A DNA stretch of 64,000 nucleotides, from assembly GCA_910580075.1 (NCBI GenBank), contig CAJTVR010000003.1, forward strand, positions 40,239 through 104,238, given 5' to 3'. A program made the position numbers and the translations under genes. The stretch comes from an uncultured Eubacterium sp. GTDB lineage: Bacteria > Bacillota > Clostridia > Lachnospirales > Lachnospiraceae. Below the pieces are notes generated by a model. It ran no database searches. It had not been told where the DNA came from and was given only the letters and a program-made list of their open reading frames with translations. Positions within the stretch are counted from its first letter, which is position 1. Each line of letters begins with the position of its first letter. Positions 34,493-42,621 of the stretch are shown here, piece after piece.

Positions 34493-35221
34493 TCAGATCA
34501 TCTGCCTGTAAGATGAATCCAGGGCTGCAAGCTCATCCAGTGTGTCAGTTTCCGTAACCTGCATATCCTGTATCTCATGAACATAAAGACGCAGATCCTT
34601 AAGATGACGGTTTACAACATCATCCCAGAAAAGTTTTTCATGTCCTTTCTGTTCATATGCCTGTTCCAGAAACTCTGCCAGCCGCCTGGCATCTGTACTT
34701 TTAAAATATGCTATGCCAGCCATATTGAACATGCTGTCGCCTTTTTTTCCAATTCGGATGATCCTGCCATTCTGATCCTGTTCAAGCACCCAGTCATTTG
34801 AATGTCCCTGAACCATTTTTCCATAATAGCAGGACTGTTTCAGCTCTGCCTTAAATACATCCCTGTCAGAAACATATAAATCGGACTCACAGATAAAACA
34901 GTCTTTTCCTTCTTTCAGTACCCGGCACGCGGCCCTCATAGAAGAAATATTGTTTTTTTCCATATATTCTTTATTTTCAATAAAAGATACTCTGCCATAC
35001 CTGTCAGACAGATAAAAAAACTGTTCCTTTTTATATCCCGTAACCACATAAATATGTGAAACCCTGCGGTATAACAGTCCTTCAATCACGGTTTCAATCA
35101 GCGGTTTTCCATGTATCCTGACAAGCGGCTTTGGGGTTTTGTCTGTAAGAGGCTTCATTCTCGTACCAAGGCCCGCAGCCAGCAGAATAGCAGTTTCGTT
35201 CTTTTCCACACCGCATTTCAT
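34493..35221 (-). CDS. CTP:2-aminoethylphosphonate / phosphocholine cytidylyltransferase-like enzyme
   Basis: A nucleotidyltransferase of the LicC/PntC type, 242 residues. The N-terminal ILLAAGLGTRMKPLTDKTPKPLVRIHGKPLIE is the NTP-binding signature, IYVVTGYKKEQF follows, and ENKEYMEKNNISSM and CFICESDLYV hold the metal-binding acidic residue. The immediate neighbourhood (AEP transaminase upstream with a one-base TAATG overlap, phosphonopyruvate decarboxylase downstream) makes 2-aminoethylphosphonate the likely substrate, giving CMP-AEP for transfer to a glycan. Phosphocholine remains an alternative, since LicC proteins look alike. Confidence 0.85.
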   Translation of the reverse strand: MKCGVEKNETAILLAAGLGTRMKPLTDKTPKPLVRIHGKPLIETVIEGLLYRRVSHIYVVTGYKKEQFFYLSDRYGRVSFIENKEYMEKNNISSMRAACRVLKEGKDCFICESDLYVSDRDVFKAELKQSCYYGKMVQGHSNDWVLEQDQNGRIIRIGKKGDSMFNMAGIAYFKSTDARRLAEFLEQAYEQKGHEKLFWDDVVNRHLKDLRLYVHEIQDMQVTETDTLDELAALDSSYRQMI

Positions 35222-36381
35222 TATTTTTTTGAAACATTCCTTTCATTACATGCTTTATGATAAATAACCGGAATACGTACACCTATGGATGCAAGCGCAT
35301 CTTCAAATACATCCCAGAACAAACGGATATCCTGCTCATCCACCATACCCATTGCACACAGCCTGAACGTCCTTTCCGTTTCCAGTTTCCCAGGATAAAT
35401 GGTAAAACCGCGCTCATAGCAGTAATCATGGATGCTTTGAAAATTCCATTCCGGGTCATCCGGATACAGTACAGCAGAAACAAGCCCGGACTGGGCGCTT
35501 CTGTCAAGCGCTTCCTTTAGTCCGAGCCTGTCTTCTCCCTCATGAATAGCTGCCATAATCCGCTGATGCCTTTTCCATTTCTTCTGTTCGCCTTCCATAA
35601 AATATTCATCCAGCGCCTGTCTTGCTGCATACACAGTCTGTACCGGAGGCGTAAAATGCATTTCCCCGGTCCTTTCAAAATATGCATACTGCATGTACAG
35701 GTTACAGTAATAAGAGCGTTTTGGATAATTTCTGCTCTCTTCTATGATATCCCGTCTTCCTATCACATAAGAAAGCCCTGTCATCCCTGCAATGCCTTTC
35801 TGTGCCGATGCCATACAAAAATCGATATTATCCTCGTATACATTCACAGGCATCATCGCATATGAGGATGTTGTATCCGTGATAAAGAAGGCTCCGTACC
35901 TGTGAGCCAGTCTTCCTGTTTCCCTGATTGGATTCAGCAGCCCGCTTCCCGTTTCATGATGCGTCATATAAACATAACCAATATTTTTATTTGCCTTCAA
36001 TACTGCCTCAACCAGTGTAAGATCCGGCAGAGAATCTTCCGGCTGAATCATTTCTTCAAATGGAAGCCCGTAAGATCTAAGAATATCCGCAGCCCTGCGG
36101 CTGTATGCCCCGTTACTGATTACAAGCGCTTTCTTTCCATCCGCCAGCAGGGAATTCAGGACTGCATCCATGCAGACTGTTCCAGAACCACAGAATAATA
36201 CAGCCGTATAATCTTCTTCTTTCCCATGTACGATTTTTACTAAATCGCTGCATATCGGGCGCATCACGGACTGAAATTCTTTTTCCCTTGGGCAGATATC
36301 CGGTACAATCTGTGCAAGTTTTACAGAATCAGATGTTGTTGCCGGTCCTGGATTTAGCAAAATATTTCTTTTGATTTTCAT
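35221..36381 (-). CDS. phnW: 2-aminoethylphosphonate:pyruvate transaminase
   Basis: A PLP enzyme interconverting phosphonoacetaldehyde plus alanine with 2-aminoethylphosphonate plus pyruvate; with PEP mutase and the decarboxylase nearby it should act biosynthetically. 386 residues. Signature parts are ILLNPGPATTSDSVKLAQIVPDICPREKEF, VLFCGSGTVCMDAVLNSL, FITDTTSSYAMMP, and the PLP lysine in MASAQKGIAGMTGLSYVIG. The C-terminal RTFRLCAMGMVDEQDIRLFW matches. Its stop codon shares a base with the cytidylyltransferase ATG. Confidence 0.94.
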   Translation of the reverse strand: MKIKRNILLNPGPATTSDSVKLAQIVPDICPREKEFQSVMRPICSDLVKIVHGKEEDYTAVLFCGSGTVCMDAVLNSLLADGKKALVISNGAYSRRAADILRSYGLPFEEMIQPEDSLPDLTLVEAVLKANKNIGYVYMTHHETGSGLLNPIRETGRLAHRYGAFFITDTTSSYAMMPVNVYEDNIDFCMASAQKGIAGMTGLSYVIGRRDIIEESRNYPKRSYYCNLYMQYAYFERTGEMHFTPPVQTVYAARQALDEYFMEGEQKKWKRHQRIMAAIHEGEDRLGLKEALDRSAQSGLVSAVLYPDDPEWNFQSIHDYCYERGFTIYPGKLETERTFRLCAMGMVDEQDIRLFWDVFEDALASIGVRIPVIYHKACNERNVSKK

Positions 36382-36493
36382 GTCTTTTCACTTCCGCCTT
36401 TCTAAAAAATACATCTATTTACTTTTGTTTTATCTCTGAAAACCAGAGAATATCGTTTGTTTAAGATTTATATTTAGAATCTTCTTCCGCTTC

Positions 36494-36857
36494 TCATGCT
36501 CCTAAATAATTCATAAATGCCTTTTTATTTTCTATCGCACTGATTGTTGGGCGGCCTAAATCATCCCTGGATCCCAAAGCACATTTACTTTCAATAAACG
36601 TCAGGGCATCTCTATATTTGCTAACAATAGTTCTTTATCCAATTCCTTATAGCTGCTGACACAAACGCTATAAGGATAACCGCAGTCTCTGGCAATTTTC
36701 CATATATCGATTCTTCCTGCAGCAGACTGCCCGCCAGCTGTTTCATGAGCTCCATTATCATTTTTCCATATATCCTGATAAGAGGCTTTGCAGTTTTATC
36801 CGTAAGCGGTCTCATTCTCTGCCCTAAACCAACAGCTATTTCCTTATTTTCTTTCAT
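36494..36857 (-). pseudogene. Deletion scar: cytidylyltransferase 5' end joined to aepY 3' end
   Basis: Reading leftward, MKENKEIAVGLGQRMRPLTDKTAKPLIRIYGK is the N-terminus of a second LicC/PntC-type cytidylyltransferase. Near 36762 it runs directly into NDNGAHETAGGQSAAGRIDIWKIARDCGYPYSVCVSSYKELDKEL, the late part of phosphonopyruvate decarboxylase. After a small frameshift it ends as CALGSRDDLGRPTISAIENKKAFMNYLGA. These are diverged paralogues of the intact genes at 34493 and 33314, in the same order. A second phosphonate cassette therefore existed here and was reduced by an internal deletion. Confidence 0.85.
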
Positions 36858-37580
36858 TTTTTATACAAAAACACATGATATACAAAATCATTATTCCAGT
36901 ATCCTTTAACATCCGATTCTGCAAAAGAAATATCACAATCGTATTTCTCCGCAATTTGTTTAAACCAGTTCTTTGAATAAAACATTTTATCCAAACCTCC
37001 ATAAATTTCATCATAATTTTCAATTTCTTTTCGTCTGTAGAATAGAAACTGATCTTTTTTGTCAATATCGTGAATATCCAAAAGACCAATAGAACGATTT
37101 GCTTTTTCAATCATTTTCTCTAAAACAGTTTTAGCATAATCCAAATCTGCAAAATAATGAAAAACCCCATTTGAAAAAACTGCATCATATTTTATGTTAA
37201 CCGGCATATCTGCCGCCTCACTGCAAATACATTCGCAAAGTTCTCCAGGCTGAAATATACGTTTTACAACTTTTATTAATGCTTCACTATAATCCAGACC
37301 CCCTGCTTTCATACCTGCTTTTTTAAATAAAAGCAGATTGGGGCCAGAGCCGCAGCCTACTTCAAAAATACTTTTTATCTCACCATGTTTTGTAAGACAG
37401 CTAAGCATATCATTATGCTGCTTCATCCAGGCGCTATATTCTATACCCCCCCCCCGCACAATTTATGTCAAATCCATCCAGGCGTTTTAGTTCTAAAAAC
37501 AGTTCTTCCAAATCATACATATTGATTCTGTCAAACTGGTCCGTTCTTTTTTCCCATATTTTCTTCCATGCATTGTTCAT
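36854..37580 (-). CDS. SAM-dependent methyltransferase, phase-OFF at a G10 tract
   Basis: A class I methyltransferase; motif I is IFEVGCGSGPNLLLF and motif IV-like YDAVFSNGVFHYF. The natural start is ATG 37580 (AAGGGAGC upstream), reading MNNAWKKIWEKRTDQFDRINMYDLEELFLELKRLDGFDINCAGGG. A run of ten G (37446-37455) then puts the frame onto a nearby TAG. With nine G the reading joins IEYSAWMKQHNDMLSCL and gives a 241-residue enzyme. As it stands only a restart at the GTG at 37459 could make the C-terminal 201 residues. It is placed upstream of the phosphonate genes; the substrate is unknown. Confidence 0.75.
37446..37455 (-). repeat. Homopolymeric G10 tract in methyltransferase gene
   Basis: Ten consecutive C on the plus strand (G in the coding strand), within the first fifth of the methyltransferase frame. 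G10 is out of frame, G9 would be in frame. Such tracts are prone to slipped-strand mispairing. Confidence 0.85.
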
Positions 37581-37825
37581 TTTATATGCTCCCTTCTTTT
37601 CACAAATCTAGCAAAATCCCCGGTCTCCAAGATCAGGGACAGTATTCCATTCAATATCTCCCTATATAATGGCGATAATCCCAGTTTTCTTAGCCATTCC
37701 ACATGTTTGATTGTCCACTTTGTGCCATCATAATGATATCCATGGTGAAGGCACAGCGCACTAATCTGCTGCTTGATTCTCTTAAGGGCATCCTTATGGC
37801 CATCCCGCATTCGTATCATATTCAT
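37577..37825 (-). pseudogene. IS110-family transposase fragment
   Basis: 82 codons reading HKDALKRIKQQISALCLHHGYHYDGTKWTIKHVEWLRKLGLSPLYREILN, resembling the middle region of IS110/IS116 transposases (KxxIxxFCLRHGxxYxG..WTxxHxxWL). Neither the DEDD catalytic N-terminus nor the C-terminal helix-hairpin-helix part is present. The frame ends on the ATG of the phase-variable methyltransferase. It probably marks a recombination or insertion scar between aepX and that gene. Confidence 0.6.
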
Positions 37826-37986
37826 TGTCCAGGCCAGCTTTAGTATACAGGTAAATCCACGCTGCTACAAATGTAAGGTCACTTCATATTATCTATAATA
37901 AATCAGTTAATTTGTAGTAAATTACGTCAATCTTTTTATTCGCCAGTACATTTACCAGCCATAACTTATCTATCACAACTCACCTA

Positions 37987-39282
37987 TCATAACTCATCTA
38001 TCATAGAAATAATCTGCCCAAACGGCATAATCTGCGAATCAATTTCCTGTGCCCTGTGATGTCTCAGAATCTGCTCAGCAGCATTTTTCATCGCAGGAAC
38101 TGCAGCCCGCATCAGCTGATTTGCATAAATCACAATATTTACGCCATGTGCAGCCAGTTCCTTTTCCGTGACAGAAGGAAATGCCGTCGGGACAACAGCA
38201 ATCGGAGTCTTTTTGTCTTCTTCCCTAAATCTGTCGCAGAATTCTATGATTTCAGCCGGGTCTTTTTTTCTGCTGTGAATCAAAATGCCATCTGCTCCGG
38301 CATCCCGAAATGCACAGGCACGCAGCAGTGCATCTTCCAGCCCGCGTTCCAGAATCAGGCTCTCAATTCTTGCAATAATCATAAAATCATCTGAGAGCTG
38401 AGCCTGCTTTCCAGCCCTGATTTTTTCACAAAACCCTTCCACACTTTCCTGTGTCTGTTTCACGCTCGTCCCAAACAGGCTGTTTTTCTTAAGCCCCGTT
38501 TTATCCTCAATCACTACTACAGATACACCCATACGCTCCAGAGAACGCACGGTATAAACAAAGTGCTCTGTCAGGCCTCCTGTATCGCCGTCAAAGATAA
38601 TCGGTTTTGTTGTAACTTCCATGATATCATTAATCGTTCGAAAACGGCTGGTCATATCAACCAGTTCAATATCAGGCTTTCCCTTATCCGTACTGTCACA
38701 CAGGCTTGATACCCACATCGCATCAAACTGGTCGACCGCCTCTGTATCTGCCACAATCGTTTTCTCCGCAATCAGGCCGGTCAGCCCGCTGTGAACCTCT
38801 ATCGTTTTTACAACCGGAACCAGATTTAAAAGCCTGCGAAGCCTTGCTCTTCGAAATTCCGGCATTGCAAGTTTCTCTTTCATCTGTTTGTCAATTTTTT
38901 GAATAGACGGATGATATGTGTACGGCACGTCAATCAGCCTTCCGCCATATTTTGATAACAAAGATTCGATATTTGCTTTAATTTCACGCATTCCAGGCTC
39001 GTCCCAGTTATTTCCGTGTATGATATAGTCAGGGTGTATTGAGGCAATTACATCATCATACATAATGGTATTTTGTATGATAACTTTGTGCACGCCCTTT
39101 ATAGATTCGGCCATTTTAACACGTTCTTCTGTCGTTTTTGTCGGAAACCTGTTATAACGGACCATTTGTGAATCTGTAAGAACCCCTGCGATAACCATTC
39201 CGTATCTTGATGCTTCTTTTATAATATTTCGATGTCCGTCGTGAATGATATCTGTGCAAAAACATGTATATACAATACTCAT
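37987..39282 (-). CDS. aepX: Cytidylyltransferase-like / phosphoenolpyruvate mutase fusion
   Basis: Catalyses PEP to phosphonopyruvate, the C-P bond-forming step. 431 residues in two domains. The N-terminal one (about 1-135) is a nucleotidyltransferase fold with CTDIIHDGHRNIIKEA (HxGH-type motif). The C-terminal one (about 150-431) is the isocitrate-lyase-superfamily mutase with MWVSSLCDST, IIFDGDTGG and the PEP mutase signature EDKTGLKKNSLFG, plus ARIESLI. Its ATG overlaps the wecB stop as ATGA. The mutase is separated from the other AEP genes by the IS110 fragment, a methyltransferase and the deletion scar. Confidence 0.94.
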   Translation of the reverse strand: MSIVYTCFCTDIIHDGHRNIIKEASRYGMVIAGVLTDSQMVRYNRFPTKTTEERVKMAESIKGVHKVIIQNTIMYDDVIASIHPDYIIHGNNWDEPGMREIKANIESLLSKYGGRLIDVPYTYHPSIQKIDKQMKEKLAMPEFRRARLRRLLNLVPVVKTIEVHSGLTGLIAEKTIVADTEAVDQFDAMWVSSLCDSTDKGKPDIELVDMTSRFRTINDIMEVTTKPIIFDGDTGGLTEHFVYTVRSLERMGVSVVVIEDKTGLKKNSLFGTSVKQTQESVEGFCEKIRAGKQAQLSDDFMIIARIESLILERGLEDALLRACAFRDAGADGILIHSRKKDPAEIIEFCDRFREEDKKTPIAVVPTAFPSVTEKELAAHGVNIVIYANQLMRAAVPAMKNAAEQILRHHRAQEIDSQIMPFGQIISMIDEL

Positions 39283-40448
39283 ATCTTTTCTCCAGCTTCT
39301 TCCTGATTGGTGTCTATGCTGTTACATTCATAAGTTTCAATAATATCCGCAATTCTTTCACATGCATGCCCGTCGCCATATGGATTTACAGCACGAGCCA
39401 TGCTGTCATAAACTGCCTGATGATCTAGTAATTGAGTAAAACTTCGATAAATGGATTCTTCGTCTGTCCCAGCTAGTTTTGAAATTCCAGCTTCCATTCC
39501 TTCCGGCCTTTCAGTCGTAGTGCGCATAACCAGCACAGGTTTCCCAAGGCTTGGCGCTTCTTCCTGAATTCCTCCTGAATCTGTCAGAATCATATAAGAA
39601 TGAGCCAGAAAATTATGAAAATCCAGTACATCCAGCGGCTCAATCAGATGTATGCGTTCCCTTATTTTATTTATTTCAGACTCCCCAAATATTTCCTTTG
39701 CAGCAGTTCTCACTGCAGGATTTAAGTGCATCGGGTAAATCACTTTCACATCTGCATGTTCTTCCAGAACACGTCTGACAGCCCGAAACATACTGCGCAT
39801 CGGACTGCCCAGGTTTTCTCTTCTGTGAGCTGTCAGAAGGATCATGCGGCTGCCCTTTGCCCACTGCAGCTCTTTATGTGTGTAATCTTTTCTCACAGTT
39901 GTATGCAGTGCATCGATGACTGTATTGCCTGTTACAAAAATACTTTCTTCTTTCCTGCCTTCCTGTAATAAATTTGTCTTTGCAGGTTTTGTTGGTGCAA
40001 AATGAATCGAGGATAGTATACCGACTGCTTCCCGGTTGAATTCTTCCGGGTACGGTGAATGAATATTATATGTCCGAAGCCCGGCTTCCACATGGCCTAC
40101 CGGAATATTCAGATAAAATGCTGCCAGCGCAGAAGCAAAAGCTGTCGACGTATCTCCATGTACAAGTACAATGTCCGGTTTTACATTTTCCAGAACTGGT
40201 TTTAACCGATTCAAAATTACTGTTGTAATATCAAACAATGTCTGAGAATCATTCATAATAGCCAGGTCATAATCAGGAACGATTCCAAAAACATGCAAAA
40301 CCTGCTCCAGCATGCTTTTATGCTGGCCTGTCACTGTAACTATTGTGTGAATCCCTTTCCGTTTTTTCAGTTCTTTTACAAGCGGGCACATTTTAACAGC
40401 CTCCGGCCTCGTTCCAAATACAAGCATAACAATTTTTTTCTGCTTCAA
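39279..40448 (-). CDS. wecB: UDP-N-acetylglucosamine 2-epimerase (non-hydrolysing)
   Basis: Interconverts UDP-GlcNAc and UDP-ManNAc for polysaccharide synthesis. 389 residues. Signatures: VFGTRPEAVKMCPLVKEL, VTVTGQHKSML, VLVHGDTSTAFASALAAFYLNIPVGHVEAGLRT, SPYPEEFNR, LTAHRRENLG, and LTDSGGIQEEAPSLGKPVLVMRTTTERPEG. No UDP-ManNAc dehydrogenase is visible nearby, so ManNAc itself may enter the repeat unit. It is coupled to aepX by a 4-base overlap. Confidence 0.95.
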   Translation of the reverse strand: MKQKKIVMLVFGTRPEAVKMCPLVKELKKRKGIHTIVTVTGQHKSMLEQVLHVFGIVPDYDLAIMNDSQTLFDITTVILNRLKPVLENVKPDIVLVHGDTSTAFASALAAFYLNIPVGHVEAGLRTYNIHSPYPEEFNREAVGILSSIHFAPTKPAKTNLLQEGRKEESIFVTGNTVIDALHTTVRKDYTHKELQWAKGSRMILLTAHRRENLGSPMRSMFRAVRRVLEEHADVKVIYPMHLNPAVRTAAKEIFGESEINKIRERIHLIEPLDVLDFHNFLAHSYMILTDSGGIQEEAPSLGKPVLVMRTTTERPEGMEAGISKLAGTDEESIYRSFTQLLDHQAVYDSMARAVNPYGDGHACERIADIIETYECNSIDTNQEEAGEKI

Positions 40449-40487
40449 TTCTTTTATTCTCCCAATCCATGATTTATAATCTTCTTG

Positions 40488-41540
40488 TTAAAATAACCTG
40501 CCTTTATATTCTGAGCGAATTATGCCTGCATGTTCAAAATCATAACAGTATTGCTTTAACTCATGCTCAATATATGTTATTTCCCTTTTGTATTTTTGTA
40601 TTTTTTTCCATACCTGTGTATTTACCACAGATTTTTCAGGCACAAAATACTGTAGGGCCTTTTGATGTAAAAGCCCCTGTATTCCAAAATGTTCTATTAT
40701 ACGATTTTTAGTTTCTTCATAATTGAATATTAAATCTTCAAATCTTATGAGTATTACCTGCTCAGGCAAAGGTGTTTTCTCATACAGATTTCTTGTCCAC
40801 CGATACCATTGGCAGTATTTTTTTACACTGTCCGTCGGTGCCACTCCGCCTCCCCATACTGCTTTTTCCATCAGATAAAGATCTCTTGGGTCCCGTTCTA
40901 CTAAAACGGCTCTGATATCAGGAGCATACCGCAGATACCTGGAAAAATTAGAGGGTGGAATAAACTGATCAATAAAATAGAAATCTGTACCGCCATTTTG
41001 TATCAGTCTGCAAAGATTATTTACAAACCGTTTTGTCGCATTCAAAAAAGCGTCTTCCTCTGTTATCGTCAGATAAGCGTCTTCATTTTTTGAAATAAGC
41101 CCCCAGGAATGAGGCGGCATTTTTAATATTTTTGACGCAGACAGTTCTGCTTTCTGTAAAAGCCTTGACAAAATAAAAAACAGCCTTCCCCTGTCATACT
41201 CATCATAATGCCAGGTACCATGATAGTTTAACACTGTCAGTTCATCTACATAACGGTCAGCTGCTTTTAGAAAACCTTTCCCGAAATACCGGCTGAACCG
41301 TCTTACAAACCATATATGGTCTAATTCATACATGCGTTTTTTAAACCGTTTGATGCTTTGAGAAGAATTGTGACGGTTTGGATTTTCAATCAGGCTGTAT
41401 TCCAAATCTGACACACCGTCCGGATCATGAAGGATTCTTATTTCGCTGTCACTAACACATGAAATACCTTCAAATTCACGTATCAGATCCGTTACCGCAC
41501 TTGAACCTGTCCCATAACATCCTGTCACTGTCAGTATCAT
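40488..41540 (-). CDS. Sulfotransferase-like protein
   Basis: 350 residues. The N-terminal LTVTGCYGTGSSAVTDLI resembles the 5'-PSB phosphosulfate-binding loop of sulfotransferases. VLVERDPRDLYL (about residues 213-224) matches the 3'-phosphate-binding Arg/Asp motif, and LIRFEDLIFNYEET follows. It lies within the polysaccharide operon, so sulfation of a sugar is plausible, though P-loop proteins of this group may have other substrates. No PAPS synthesis genes are in the window. AGGAAC lies before the ATG. Confidence 0.7.
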   Translation of the reverse strand: MILTVTGCYGTGSSAVTDLIREFEGISCVSDSEIRILHDPDGVSDLEYSLIENPNRHNSSQSIKRFKKRMYELDHIWFVRRFSRYFGKGFLKAADRYVDELTVLNYHGTWHYDEYDRGRLFFILSRLLQKAELSASKILKMPPHSWGLISKNEDAYLTITEEDAFLNATKRFVNNLCRLIQNGGTDFYFIDQFIPPSNFSRYLRYAPDIRAVLVERDPRDLYLMEKAVWGGGVAPTDSVKKYCQWYRWTRNLYEKTPLPEQVILIRFEDLIFNYEETKNRIIEHFGIQGLLHQKALQYFVPEKSVVNTQVWKKIQKYKREITYIEHELKQYCYDFEHAGIIRSEYKGRLF

Positions 41541-41555
41541 AAATGTTCCTTTCTT

Positions 41556-42506
41556 TTATTGATGATTATGACTGATATAAAACCATGCAGTATCACCTGT
41601 ATGAGATTCATCTGCCTGTCTGGCCATTAACTCATACTTTCTTTTCTCCTGCCATGAAAGCTCTGTATACTTTTGATTGATTTCCTGAAAACTTAAATCT
41701 GAGTCATGATACCATTTGCTTGTAAAAAACTGTCCGCTTCCAGAAAAATATATGACTTTATTCACTTTCAGCCCATGCTGTTTACACATCCATCTGAGCG
41801 CTCTGACAGAATATAAAAAATAATGTCTTGGCGCATCAATCTGATACCAGTTTTCTCTATAAATACTCCATGCCTTACTGTCCATAACAGGTATTTTTAT
41901 CAGACATTTCCCGTCTTTAGATAAAATTTTACGAATTTTTTCTATCACTTCATGGGGATGCTCCATATGCTCAAAGGAAGATTCAAATAAAATAAGATCA
42001 TATTTTTTCTCATCTGAAAGATCCTCTATTCCGCACTGTCTGAATTTAATTTTATCTGTCAGCGGCTCACTGCAGAATTTGTCGATGCAGGTCACATCTA
42101 AAAAACCGTTTTTCTTTAAAAAAGAGGCAAGCAGGCCATTACCCCCCCCCACGTCTATAATACTGTCATAAAAATTTGCCTTAGATGCATACACAGACTT
42201 GCTAAGCACTGCCGTTTTTGCAAAAAGACGGAATAAATTTCCTCTCCATCCAAATCCCTGGCTCGAAATATGCAAGACTGGTTTTACAGCCGCTTTTGGC
42301 AAATGCATGCGCGGAGATTTTCTATGGAAAGAATAATACTCTTTTCCATAATACCGTTCCATATGTTTTACATTCTGGTCAAGCTGCATGGTCCTGCATT
42401 TCGGACAAAGCAGATACCGAAACTGTTCTCCTTCATTTAACTGTCTTTCCTTTACATTATAAAACTTCAGGAACTGCCTGTTCCCGCAGATTCTGCACTG
42501 TGCCAT
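41556..42506 (-). CDS. Zinc-ribbon SAM-dependent methyltransferase with in-frame G9 tract
   Basis: 316 residues from ATG 42506 (CAGGAG 9 bases upstream). The N-terminal zinc ribbon CRICGN...CPKC (about residues 4-42) precedes a Methyltransf_23-type domain: motif I IIDVGGGNGLLASFL, ILFESSFEHMEHP, and LSKDGKCLIKIPV. Proteins of this architecture methylate nucleotide sugars or glycan termini. The glycines of motif I are encoded by nine consecutive G (42142-42150). At G9 the frame is open; any slip would truncate the enzyme in its SAM site. Confidence 0.85.
   Translation of the reverse strand: MAQCRICGNRQFLKFYNVKERQLNEGEQFRYLLCPKCRTMQLDQNVKHMERYYGKEYYSFHRKSPRMHLPKAAVKPVLHISSQGFGWRGNLFRLFAKTAVLSKSVYASKANFYDSIIDVGGGNGLLASFLKKNGFLDVTCIDKFCSEPLTDKIKFRQCGIEDLSDEKKYDLILFESSFEHMEHPHEVIEKIRKILSKDGKCLIKIPVMDSKAWSIYRENWYQIDAPRHYFLYSVRALRWMCKQHGLKVNKVIYFSGSGQFFTSKWYHDSDLSFQEINQKYTELSWQEKRKYELMARQADESHTGDTAWFYISHNHQ
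42142..42150 (-). repeat. Homopolymeric G9 tract in SAM-binding motif
   Basis: Nine C on the plus strand encode the glycines of DVGGGNG in the zinc-ribbon methyltransferase. The current length keeps the gene in frame. It is the second such tract in a methyltransferase of this locus. Confidence 0.85.
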
Positions 42507-42621
42507 AAATAAATACTCCTGTTTTTTATCTGTGTTTTTTACCCAGCAGTACATTTTTAAATAGTTATGTACCACTCCGCGAAGCATATCACGTTCTGAA
42601 CCTTCAATGTCTGCTTTTATT

